A stretch of 49,135 bases of DNA, from the NCBI GenBank assembly GCA_022450705.1, contig JAKUPP010000004.1, positions 1 to 49,135 on the forward strand, written 5' to 3'. Under the pieces are notes generated by a model. It saw only the letters and a program-made list of their open reading frames with translations. It made no database searches and was not told where the DNA came from. Each line of letters opens with the position of its first letter. The first letter of the stretch is position 1. Shown here piece by piece: positions 1 through 9,021 of the stretch. The position numbers and the translations under genes were made by a program. Source of the stretch: Alphaproteobacteria bacterium (GTDB lineage Bacteria > Pseudomonadota > Alphaproteobacteria > GCA-002720895).

Positions 1-52
1 AATCCTTCTTTTTTTCCAATCTTTCTTTTATTATGTCTTCATCATCTTCCAT
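1..52 (-). CDS. 5' end of a truncated minus-strand ORF (MEDDEDIIKERLEKKKD...), unknown product
   Basis: Reverse complement opens with ATG at 52 and stays open to the window edge; too short to identify. Confidence 0.3.
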   Translation of the reverse strand, partial: MEDDEDIIKERLEKKKD

Positions 53-105
53 AAACAATTATTATATTCTTTATAAAATCAAAATTAAATTAATAATAGA
101 GATTT

Positions 106-1245
106 ATGATATCTGCAAATTTTTTAATAAATCAATTATCTAAATATAAGTTTAATTTCTTTACAGGTGTCCCTTGCTCTCATTTAACTTCAGTAATTAA
201 TGGAGTTATAAACTCAAGAAAAATAAAATACATTGGTGCAACTAGTGAAGGAGAAGCAGTTGGAATTGCGTCGGGTGCTTGGTTAGCTGGAAAAAAAAGC
301 GTTGTTATGATACAAAACTCAGGTTTAGGTAATACAATTAACCCTTTAACATCTCTAAATCATACTTTTAAGATTCCAATTCTATTAATTACAACATGGA
401 GAGGTGAACCTAAAATAAATGATGAACCGCAACATGAATTAATGGGTAAAATTACAAGAAATATTCTTAGATTAATAAAAATTAAAAATGAAATATTCCC
501 AATAAAGGAAAATAATCTTAAAAAAGTGCTTCTTAAAATTAATAATTCAATAAATAAAACATCGCTACCTTATGCTTTGGTAATGAGAAAAGAAACTATT
601 AAAAAAGAAAAGTTAAAACAAAAAAAAATTCTTATTAAAAAAAAAAATAAAGCATTAATTTTTTATAAAAAAAATAAAATACCTTCTAGGTTTAAGGTTT
701 TAGAGAATTTAAATAAAAATATTGATAATAAAGTAGGAGTTATTGCAACAACAGGAAAGACTGGAAGAGAATTATTTAGTTTAAATGATTGTGAGAATTT
801 TTTTTATCAGGTTGGTTCTATGGGTTGTGCAAGTGCTATTTCTTTAGGTGTTGCACTAAATACAAAAAAAAAAATTATAGTATTAGATGGTGATGGTTCA
901 CTACTGATGAAAATGGGAAATATGTCAACAATTGGAGCTAATCAACCAAAGAACTTAATTCACATATTACTTGATAACAATGTTCATGATTCAACTGGTC
1001 AACAATTAACAAATGCTTCAAATGTAAATTTTGCTAATATTGCAATAAATTGTGGTTACAAAGAATCTTATTCTACAGATAACACAAATGATTTTTCAAA
1101 AATTATAAAAAATAAATTAAAAAATACAAATGGCCCAATTTTTATTCATATCAAAATTCAAAAAGGATCTGTTCAAAACTTAGGCAGACCTACAATACAT
1201 CCTAAAGATGTGGCTATAAGGTTTAAAAATTTTTTAAAAAATTAA
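106..1245 (+). CDS. ppd: Phosphonopyruvate decarboxylase (TPP-dependent)
   Basis: FFTGVPCSHLTSVINGV N-terminus, GATSEGEAVGIASGAWLAGKK, and TPP-binding GDGSLLMKMGNMSTIG...NNVHDSTGQQ; lies in a locus with AEP transaminase and PepM. Confidence 0.9.
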   Translation: MISANFLINQLSKYKFNFFTGVPCSHLTSVINGVINSRKIKYIGATSEGEAVGIASGAWLAGKKSVVMIQNSGLGNTINPLTSLNHTFKIPILLITTWRGEPKINDEPQHELMGKITRNILRLIKIKNEIFPIKENNLKKVLLKINNSINKTSLPYALVMRKETIKKEKLKQKKILIKKKNKALIFYKKNKIPSRFKVLENLNKNIDNKVGVIATTGKTGRELFSLNDCENFFYQVGSMGCASAISLGVALNTKKKIIVLDGDGSLLMKMGNMSTIGANQPKNLIHILLDNNVHDSTGQQLTNASNVNFANIAINCGYKESYSTDNTNDFSKIIKNKLKNTNGPIFIHIKIQKGSVQNLGRPTIHPKDVAIRFKNFLKN

Positions 1246-1994
1246 ACTTTAAATTTATAATCTTTATTTGGATCTCTATCTATATCAGGTGGGTAGTTCT
1301 TATACTTATCATTATAATACTTTTCTCTAAAATTACCGTCAGCTAATTTGTTATATGTTAAATATAAAATTCTTCTTGATTTACTTGTTAGATTTGGTTC
1401 AGATCTATGTGGAGCATAACAATCAAAAAAGACAGCGTCTCCTGGTTTGGTTTCAATTGGAATAAATTTCATATTTTTCATATCTTCGTCTGATAACGGT
1501 TTCCATAGTTTTCCAATAAGACCAGATTTGTTATGACCTGGAGCAAATTCTAGGCATCCATTTTGTACCGTTGATTCATCAACGCTAACCATAGCAGTTA
1601 AATAAAATTTTGCATAATCATCCCAACCTGCTTGGGAGTCTTGATGCGGAGAAAAACCTGATCCTCCAGGCATTTTAAAATTAATTTTATCCTTAAATAA
1701 AACTCCCTCTTCTCCTAAACAATCATTTACACATTCCATAATTCTGCTTTTAGTACATAGCTCATGAAAACCTTTGTGAGATTTACAAAAATTTTCTATT
1801 CTTGCTAAAACTTTTTTATTTTCTTCAATCTCACTTTTTTCAAAATATTTCCATTCTTTTCCTGAAATTTCCGGAGAATTCTGTAGTTCTTCGGTATATT
1901 CTAAAATTTCTTTTATTTCAGAATTATTAAATAATCCTGGTACTAAAACAAAACCATCTGTTTTAAATTTTTTGATTTGATCATCATTTAACAT
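1242..1994 (-). CDS. Phytanoyl-CoA dioxygenase (PhyH) family Fe(II)/2-oxoglutarate oxygenase
   Basis: HxD motif (SPHQDSQAGWDDY), distal His and Arg (CYAPHRSEPNLTSKSRR); PhyH-like N-terminus DGFVLVPGLF. Confidence 0.85.
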   Translation of the reverse strand: MLNDDQIKKFKTDGFVLVPGLFNNSEIKEILEYTEELQNSPEISGKEWKYFEKSEIEENKKVLARIENFCKSHKGFHELCTKSRIMECVNDCLGEEGVLFKDKINFKMPGGSGFSPHQDSQAGWDDYAKFYLTAMVSVDESTVQNGCLEFAPGHNKSGLIGKLWKPLSDEDMKNMKFIPIETKPGDAVFFDCYAPHRSEPNLTSKSRRILYLTYNKLADGNFREKYYNDKYKNYPPDIDRDPNKDYKFKV

Positions 1995-2015
1995 AAATTT
2001 ATTTTAATAAAAAAT

Positions 2016-3131
2016 TTAATTTGATAAATATTTAATACGTTTTTTTAAAATAATCTTTTTTATTGCTGATAAAAGCATTTTTATATGCTTACTATGAATA
2101 TTACCAATACATCCAATTCTAAACGTTTTTTGAGAAGTTATACTTCCAGGATAAATCACAAACCCTCGTTTGCTTAAATTAGTATATAAAAAATTAAAAT
2201 CTAAGTTTTTAGGAATATTAAAACTTACTATGATTGGTGAATGTAGATTTTCATTAAGATAACAATTAAAACCCATTTTTTTCATACCAGATAAAAGAGC
2301 AAAATAATTTTTTTTATATCTTTTATTTCTATTAATTATTCCACCTTCATTCTTTAGTTGGTTTAAAGAAGATGATAGAGCAACTATTGCTTGAATTGGT
2401 GGCGTAAAGCGCCATTGGTTATTTTTTTGAAATCCCTTCCACTGTTCATATAAATCTAAAGATAATGTATTAGCATTATTTTTTGATTTTGATAAAGAAT
2501 TTTTCTTTATTATAGAAAAAGAGAATCCTGGTATTCCTTCTAAACATTTATTTGCAGAACTTACTAACGTATCAATGTTATTTTTTTTTATATTTATACT
2601 TATTCCGCCAAATGAGCTCATAGCATCAACAATTAATTTTTTTTTGAATTTTTTACATAATAGAGATATTTCATTTAATGGATTTAAAATTCCACTACTT
2701 GTCTCACAATGTACTAAGGCTACGTGTGAAATAGATTTGTTCTTATATAAAATTTTTTTAATTTTATCGATAGGCATTGATGAATTTTCATTAAATTTTA
2801 AAGGTATAAATTTTTTTCCAATTTTTTTACAAATATTAATAATTCTATTTCCATAAACGCCATTACTAAGAATTAAAATTTTAGATTTATAATTAAGAAG
2901 TGTGCTAAAAGTAGCCTCTAGACCAAAAGTTCCACTTCCTTGAATCGGTAAACATACATATCCTTTACTTGCATTTCCTAACTTTAATAGCTGTGACATC
3001 AGTCTTTTATTGATTCTAATAAAATCATCATCTCTTGATCCTAAATCTATAAGTGTGTTTTTTTTTGTTATATCCGAAGTATTAAGCGGACCAGGCGTAA
3101 AAAGTAATTTTTTTTTAATTTTTTTTGACAT
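2016..3131 (-). CDS. phnW: 2-aminoethylphosphonate:pyruvate transaminase-like, class V aminotransferase
   Basis: LLFTPGPLNTS start, GSGTFGLEATFSTL, DAMSSFGG and PLP-Lys region SSANKCLEGIPGFSF. Confidence 0.85.
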   Translation of the reverse strand: MSKKIKKKLLFTPGPLNTSDITKKNTLIDLGSRDDDFIRINKRLMSQLLKLGNASKGYVCLPIQGSGTFGLEATFSTLLNYKSKILILSNGVYGNRIINICKKIGKKFIPLKFNENSSMPIDKIKKILYKNKSISHVALVHCETSSGILNPLNEISLLCKKFKKKLIVDAMSSFGGISINIKKNNIDTLVSSANKCLEGIPGFSFSIIKKNSLSKSKNNANTLSLDLYEQWKGFQKNNQWRFTPPIQAIVALSSSLNQLKNEGGIINRNKRYKKNYFALLSGMKKMGFNCYLNENLHSPIIVSFNIPKNLDFNFLYTNLSKRGFVIYPGSITSQKTFRIGCIGNIHSKHIKMLLSAIKKIILKKRIKYLSN

Positions 3132-3204
3132 TTTTCTTTTATATAGAAGATATAAGCTCTATAGAGTATTTTATTATAGATAATAAAAAAAAGGATATCT
3201 ATAA

Positions 3205-4188
3205 TTGTCTAAATTTAAGTTTCTTTATCTAATCTTTGGTATAGCACTCCTTGTTTTTATATTTAATAAAGTTGATTTTAATTCTTTTTTAAATGAATTA
3301 AACAAACTAAGATTTAGTTTCTTTGCTATCCTCATTATTTATTTTGTTGGATTTATTTTAGATAGTTACTCATGGCAATTATGTATAGAAAATTTAGTTA
3401 AAACAAAACTAAAACTCCATCAAATATTTAAAATTAGAATTATAGGAGAAGCATTTAATTATATATTTTTTCAAGTAGGAGGAGAACCTGTAAAAGCATT
3501 TTTATTAAAAAATAATTATGGAATTAAATATAAATCTTCGATTGGTTCATTAATACTAGCAAAAACAATTATTCTTTTCGCTCTTATAATTTTTTGTTTT
3601 GTAGGTCTAGTTAGCATCTTTTACACAAATAAATTTGGAGATAACTTTGAAAAAGCTTCTTTAATAGGTTTTGTTTTATTTACAACGTTAATATCTTTAT
3701 TTTTTATAGTTCAAAGATATAAATTAACATCAAAATTCCATAATATTTTTAAAAATAAATTATCAAAAAAATTTAATAACTTTTTTAAACATTTACAAGA
3801 AACAGAGCATAAAATTGCTGATTTTTATAAAAAAACAAAAAAAGATTTTTTTAAAATTTTATTTTTAAATTTAAGTAATTGGTTTTTTGGTGCTCTTGAA
3901 TTATATGCAATTTTTTATCTTTTAAATGAAAAAATTACTTTCTTAGAGGCAGTAGCAATTGAAACTCTTGTTCAATTAGTAAGAGCAATGCTTTTCTTTA
4001 TACCTTCAAATTTAGGAACTCAAGAGGGTGTTTTTGTTTTAGCTGTAAATGTATTAAAAGATTCAACGCCTTTAGGATTGGCTGTTGCTATAATTAGAAG
4101 GCTAAGAGAGGTTATATGGATAAGTATAGGTTTAATTTTAGGATTTAATCAAAAAATAGATTTTAAGGAAATTAAAAAAAGATTATAG
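3205..4188 (+). CDS. UPF0104 / lysylphosphatidylglycerol synthase TM region-like integral membrane protein (putative lipid flippase-like)
   Basis: Multi-TM protein with the family-like segments GGEPVKAFLLK and FIPSNLGTQEGVFVLAV; TTG start. Confidence 0.7.
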   Translation: MSKFKFLYLIFGIALLVFIFNKVDFNSFLNELNKLRFSFFAILIIYFVGFILDSYSWQLCIENLVKTKLKLHQIFKIRIIGEAFNYIFFQVGGEPVKAFLLKNNYGIKYKSSIGSLILAKTIILFALIIFCFVGLVSIFYTNKFGDNFEKASLIGFVLFTTLISLFFIVQRYKLTSKFHNIFKNKLSKKFNNFFKHLQETEHKIADFYKKTKKDFFKILFLNLSNWFFGALELYAIFYLLNEKITFLEAVAIETLVQLVRAMLFFIPSNLGTQEGVFVLAVNVLKDSTPLGLAVAIIRRLREVIWISIGLILGFNQKIDFKEIKKRL

Positions 4189-4800
4189 CTTTTTAGTTTT
4201 ATATAAAAATATAAAAATTGTTATAAATAAAAAGATTGGTGTGCCAATAAAAGAGTAAAATAAAAAAACATCAATCTTATTTAAAAAAGTCACTGGTATT
4301 ACAATATATATTATATCTTCATGCTCAAAACCTAATATATTACTTTGCTCAATCGCTTTCCCTCCTTTTATTCTTTCTAAATAAAATCTAATAGACATTA
4401 TTAAAAAAACACATGTAGCAGAAACGCAACCGTAACTCAGTCCAATATTAAAATTTTTATCTGAATAAATTCCAAGTCCAATAAATAAAAAAATGTATGA
4501 TAAACAAACTCCTACATGATCTAAGTAATGACCAAATGTGGATGTTTTATTAAGTTTTCTAGCAACTTGGCCGTCAACATGGTCAAAACATGCAGCAACG
4601 AAAAAAAATAATGAGGCTATTTTCGCGTAAAACAAATTTCCGAGTGTGTAAAAAAAGAATGCAAATATTCCAAATAAAATTCCGATAAGTGTAACTATAT
4701 TTGGATGAACATTAAAAAAAATAAAAGGTTTAGAAATGATTACAGCTATTCTTTGATCCCATGGAGAAGAAAAAGACAATTTTTTTAAGAAATTATTCAT
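4183..4800 (-). CDS. CDP-alcohol phosphatidyltransferase family protein with a degenerate motif
   Basis: DHVDGQVARKLNKTSTFGHYLDHVGV matches DxxDGxxARx8Gx3D but the last Asp is Val; multi-TM. Confidence 0.85.
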   Translation of the reverse strand: MNNFLKKLSFSSPWDQRIAVIISKPFIFFNVHPNIVTLIGILFGIFAFFFYTLGNLFYAKIASLFFFVAACFDHVDGQVARKLNKTSTFGHYLDHVGVCLSYIFLFIGLGIYSDKNFNIGLSYGCVSATCVFLIMSIRFYLERIKGGKAIEQSNILGFEHEDIIYIVIPVTFLNKIDVFLFYSFIGTPIFLFITIFIFLYKTKKL

Positions 4801-5518
4801 CTATTTTTTTTAAAATATTTTTTTTAGCTAAGTCTAAATCTTTTTTAAAATCAATTTCGATCCAAGGAAGATTATTTATATGTTCATACTCCATTAAAAA
4901 TTTTTTTTCTTTAATTAATTTTTGAATTGCATCTTCATACATTGCTTTTTTATTCTTTGCCTTTATTTTTTTAGATTCATTTAATAATTTAATTGATGTT
5001 TTTTTTGAAAATTTAAAAAAACCAACAGACTCTCCTTGGAAATCAAAATTATTATCAACGTTTTTTCCAAAATCATAAATTTTATTATTTTTAATACAAA
5101 CTTTTACAGGCTCTTCTCCAGATTCAAAATGCTTATCAATTAAAAGTGTATCTTTTTTTTTTGTATCAATTAATTTTTTTAAAATTTTTTTATCATATAA
5201 AACATCTCCATCCATTAAAATTAACTCTCCTCTTTCATAAAAGAAACTGCTAGCACATACTAAAGAAACTATACTTCCTAATTTATATTTTGGATTTTTA
5301 ATGATCTTTATTTTTTTTTTCTTATCTATTTCTTTGATACATTTAATTAAGTACTGTGATTTATAACCTACAACAATTCCTATTTTTTTTACTCCCAAAC
5401 TTAAAAGATTGTCATAGTGTCTTTCGAGTAAACTTCTATTTCCAATTCTTAATAAGATTTTTGGAAGACTTACTTTTAATCTTTTACCAATTCCTGCTGC
5501 GAGTATTAATGCTTTCAT
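4793..5518 (-). CDS. Nucleotidyltransferase (LicC/PntC-like, probable cytidylyltransferase)
   Basis: MKALILAAGIGKRLKVSLPKILLRIGNRSLLER N-terminus, LMDGDVLYD metal-binding region. Confidence 0.8.
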   Translation of the reverse strand: MKALILAAGIGKRLKVSLPKILLRIGNRSLLERHYDNLLSLGVKKIGIVVGYKSQYLIKCIKEIDKKKKIKIIKNPKYKLGSIVSLVCASSFFYERGELILMDGDVLYDKKILKKLIDTKKKDTLLIDKHFESGEEPVKVCIKNNKIYDFGKNVDNNFDFQGESVGFFKFSKKTSIKLLNESKKIKAKNKKAMYEDAIQKLIKEKKFLMEYEHINNLPWIEIDFKKDLDLAKKNILKKIDE

Positions 5519-5594
5519 TTATATTTAAAAATTATAAACAATAATTATGTCATATATTTGTAATATTTTTATATTTGTAATACAATTCTAAGTA

Positions 5595-7268
5595 ATGGCA
5601 ATAATACATGCAAAAGACATTGGTATTAGAAAAATATCTAAATCACAACTTTTAAAAAAAGAACTTAATAGTAAAGAACTATCATTTTTAATGGAAGCCC
5701 ATAATGGTTTGACTGCAAAAATAGTCGAGACAAGTGGTTTCAAAGGAATATGGGCGTCTGGATTATCTATATCAACTGCCCTTGGTGTAAGAGATAGTAA
5801 CGAAGCTTCATGGACACAAATATTGGATGTTTTAGAATTTATGTCTGATGCAACAACAATACCAATACTAGTTGATGGAGATACTGGTTATGGGAATTTT
5901 AACAATTTTAGAAGACTTGTTTCAAAACTATGTCAAAGAAAAATTGCTGGTGTCTGTATTGAAGATAAACAATATCCTAAATCAAATTCTTTTGTTAAAA
6001 AATATCAAAAATTAGCTGATATAGATGAATTTTGTGGAAAAATACAAGCGGGTAAAGACATGCAAGATGATGATAATTTCTCTATTGTTGCAAGAGTAGA
6101 GGCTTTAATAGCTGGTTGGGGAATTGGAGAAGCTATCAAAAGAGCAGAGGCATATTGTAAAGCTGGCGCTGATGCGATACTTATACATTCAAGCAAAGAT
6201 AATGCGAATGAAATATTAAAATTTAAAAAAGAATGGGGGAATAAATCTCCTGTAATTATTATTCCAACTACTTATCATAAAACTCCGACAAATATTTTTA
6301 AAAAAGCTGGTTTTTCTACTGTTATTTGGGCCAACCATTCTTTAAGAGCTTCAATTAAAGCAATTCAAGATGTAACAAATCATTTAATCAAAAAAGAAAG
6401 TATTAAAGGTTTGGAAAATAAAATATCAAGTTTAAATGAGGTTTTTGAATTAGCAGGAAATGATGAATTATATGAAGCTGAAAAAAAATACTTATTAGAA
6501 AAAAAGAATTATAATGCAATTGTTTTAGCTGCATCTAGAGGTCATCAACTTAAACATTTAACTAAAAACAAACCTAAATGTATGCTTGATATTCAAGGAA
6601 AACCTCTTTTAGAAAGACTAACTTCAACATTGAAAAAAGATAATATTGGGAAAATCTCAATAGTTTCTGGATACAAAAATAATGTAATTGAAAATAATAA
6701 TAATCTATCAAATCTAAATATTATTCAAAATAAAGATCATGCTAAAACTGGTGAGCTTTTCTCACTTAATAAATCTGCAGATGAAATAAAAGATGATTGT
6801 ATTGTAACCTATGGTGATATAGTTTTTAGAAAATATATTTTAGATGCATTATTATCTACTAAAGGAGAAATTGTAATAGTAGTTGATGCTCTTCTTAAAA
6901 ATAAAGGAAAAAAGTCCCAAAAAGATCTTGTGATTTGTGATAGAGAATTTACTGGAAACTATCTACTTGAATCTAAACCAGCAATTTTAAAATCGGTGCA
7001 TAATGAATTAAAGAAAAAAATTACTGGTCAATGGATTGGTTTATTAAAAACAAACTCAAAAGGATCAAAAATATTAAGAAATCAAATTCATGCTTTAAGT
7101 AAAAACAAAAACTTTAAAAATTTAGCAATGCCAGATTTATTTAATAATTTAATAAAAAATAAAATTAAAATTAATGTTCTTTATATAGCTGGGCAATGGT
7201 TGGATGTAAATGATGCTTTTGATTTAGCTGAAGCTAGAAAAGTATCTTGGGCAAAAAGCTTTAATTAG
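5595..7268 (+). CDS. pepM: Phosphoenolpyruvate phosphomutase fused to a C-terminal nucleotidyltransferase domain
   Basis: N-terminal PepM signature [10 protein letters not shown] and [10 protein letters not shown]; from about residue 302, an NTP-transferase domain ([33 protein letters not shown]). Confidence 0.9.
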   Translation: MAIIHAKDIGIRKISKSQLLKKELNSKELSFLMEAHNGLTAKIVETSGFKGIWASGLSISTALGVRDSNEASWTQILDVLEFMSDATTIPILVDGDTGYGNFNNFRRLVSKLCQRKIAGVCIEDKQYPKSNSFVKKYQKLADIDEFCGKIQAGKDMQDDDNFSIVARVEALIAGWGIGEAIKRAEAYCKAGADAILIHSSKDNANEILKFKKEWGNKSPVIIIPTTYHKTPTNIFKKAGFSTVIWANHSLRASIKAIQDVTNHLIKKESIKGLENKISSLNEVFELAGNDELYEAEKKYLLEKKNYNAIVLAASRGHQLKHLTKNKPKCMLDIQGKPLLERLTSTLKKDNIGKISIVSGYKNNVIENNNNLSNLNIIQNKDHAKTGELFSLNKSADEIKDDCIVTYGDIVFRKYILDALLSTKGEIVIVVDALLKNKGKKSQKDLVICDREFTGNYLLESKPAILKSVHNELKKKITGQWIGLLKTNSKGSKILRNQIHALSKNKNFKNLAMPDLFNNLIKNKIKINVLYIAGQWLDVNDAFDLAEARKVSWAKSFN

Positions 7269-7887
7269 TTGACTTTACAAATCTTTTCAAATTATAAATA
7301 ACAAAAACAACTGAACCAATTGAAGCTATCAGAAAAAAGAAATTAATAAATCCAATCCAAGTAATTGGTCCAATTAAATATACGCCATCTTCTAATGCTA
7401 CTTTGTCTGTTTCTGGAAAACCATAAAAATCCTTACTAGTTCTAAATTTATGAATAATTCCTAAAAAAGTATTAAAAATAGATGCAATAATAGCTGAAAA
7501 TAATAAATAGTTCTGTAAATCGAAATCTACAATACTAAAAAACTTAATTTCAAAAGTTCCGGGCGGTATACCAGCTGAAATGCCGACAAACATCAATATA
7601 TATGTTGCGGTATCAACAAAACTATCATAATACCATCCAAATTTACTTTCTTTTTTTAACTCTCTTGCTAACTGCCCATCTACATGATCTAAAAATTTAG
7701 AAAAAATAAATAAAATAGACCCAATAACAGAAAAGACATATATACCAAAACTAAAAAATACAGCAGCTAATGCTGCTAACAAAAGACTAAATGTGGATAC
7801 TTGATTGGGAGTTATAGAAGTTTGTGCTATATATTTAACAACTTTTTCTGCAATCTTTTCATCTATCTTTTTTCTATATTTAAACAT
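7261..7887 (-). CDS. CDP-alcohol phosphatidyltransferase family protein
   Basis: Full motif [26 protein letters not shown]; multi-TM. Confidence 0.85.
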   Translation of the reverse strand: MFKYRKKIDEKIAEKVVKYIAQTSITPNQVSTFSLLLAALAAVFFSFGIYVFSVIGSILFIFSKFLDHVDGQLARELKKESKFGWYYDSFVDTATYILMFVGISAGIPPGTFEIKFFSIVDFDLQNYLLFSAIIASIFNTFLGIIHKFRTSKDFYGFPETDKVALEDGVYLIGPITWIGFINFFFLIASIGSVVFVIYNLKRFVKSTN

Positions 7888-7986
7888 ATAAGAACTTCAA
7901 AAAAAAATTTTCATTTCTTGCAAATTGATTATAATCATTTATATATTTTTTATATATTTTTTTATAAACATTATATTTAATTTAAT

Positions 7987-8139
7987 ATGACTGATAAATT
8001 CACATCAAGAAAAGCTAAAGATATTGCAACAGCAAGTTCTTATGCATTTTCAAAAAAAAAAATAGCTGGTAACTCAGCTACATCAAATATCTATACTTCG
8101 GGAAGATCAGCAAAAACTACTGCTACTAAAAATTCATAA
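7987..8139 (+). CDS. Small ORF, 50 aa (MTDKFTSRKAKDIATASSYAFSKKKIAGNSATSNIYTSGRSAKTTATKNS), unknown
   Basis: Intact ATG-to-TAA frame filling an otherwise empty gap, 12 nt before the next same-strand gene; non-random Ser/Thr/Ala/Lys composition. Below the ORF-track length cutoff. Confidence 0.5.
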   Translation: MTDKFTSRKAKDIATASSYAFSKKKIAGNSATSNIYTSGRSAKTTATKNS

Positions 8140-8151
8140 GAATTATTTAGT

Positions 8152-9021
8152 ATGAAATCTTTCCCGGAAAAGAAATCCTTAATTAAATTAAGGAATGGGA
8201 ATAATATTGGTCACTCTTTCTTCGGTAATAAAAGAAATTTTCCTATTTTTTATTTTCATGGATGGCCAGGCTCTAGATTTGAACTAAGAAATATACCATT
8301 AAAAAAAAAGAAATGCTTTATAATTGCGTTAGAAAGACCTGGTTATGGAATATCGGACCCAATTTCAAATTTTAAAATAACTGATTGGCCTAAAATTGTT
8401 TTAGAATCTGCAAATAAACTTAAAATTAAGAAATTTTCTATAATTGGTGTTTCTGGAGGCGCTCCTTTTGCTCTTGCTTGTGCAAATAAAATTAAAAGTA
8501 AAATACTTAAATCGGTTGCTATAGTTTGTCCATTAGCACCCCATAATGCTAAAGGTATGAGGAATGGTAGAGTTGGAATGTTATTAAACTATGGAAAAAA
8601 ACCTATTACATCATGGTTGTTAATTAATTTCTTAAGAATAAGATTGCTAAACAGTGATACTGAAAAAAGTTTTGCTAGATGGAAAAATAAAATACCTCTA
8701 CCTAAATCGGATTCAAAATTATTCACAATAGATAGAGGAATAAAGCTAATGGAAAATTTTAAAGAAGCTATTAAACATGGAACTACAGGTGTTCATAGAG
8801 ATGCAAACTTATATTCAAAAGATTGGGGTTTTAAATTAAAAAACATAGAAAGAAAAATTTTTGTTTGGCATGGAGAAAAAGATTTAACTGTGCCAATTAT
8901 TACAAATAAATATTACAAAAAAAAATTAAAAAATAAGGAAATATTTATAAAGCCAAATGAAGGTCATTTCTCTATTTGTTATAATTTTATGAATGATATT
9001 ATTCAACAAGTAAGTGAATAA
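8152..9021 (+). CDS. Alpha/beta hydrolase
   Basis: FHGWPGSRFELRN oxyanion region, nucleophile elbow GVSGGA, C-terminal NEGHFS catalytic His. Confidence 0.8.
   Translation: MKSFPEKKSLIKLRNGNNIGHSFFGNKRNFPIFYFHGWPGSRFELRNIPLKKKKCFIIALERPGYGISDPISNFKITDWPKIVLESANKLKIKKFSIIGVSGGAPFALACANKIKSKILKSVAIVCPLAPHNAKGMRNGRVGMLLNYGKKPITSWLLINFLRIRLLNSDTEKSFARWKNKIPLPKSDSKLFTIDRGIKLMENFKEAIKHGTTGVHRDANLYSKDWGFKLKNIERKIFVWHGEKDLTVPIITNKYYKKKLKNKEIFIKPNEGHFSICYNFMNDIIQQVSE

Noticed and set aside
859-876. Run of 11 A in ppd as a possible phase-variation tract
   Set aside because: Long A/T runs are frequent throughout this AT-rich window; nothing marks this one as a contingency locus.
2575-2856. 93-aa plus-strand ORF inside the AEP transaminase
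   Set aside because: Phe/Leu/Ile-rich shadow of the minus-strand Lys/Asn codons; no independent evidence.
3155-3175. CTCTATAGAG palindrome between AEP transaminase and the UPF0104-like gene
   Set aside because: Short palindrome in AT-rich sequence, compatible with chance; no second copy seen at other phosphonate promoters.
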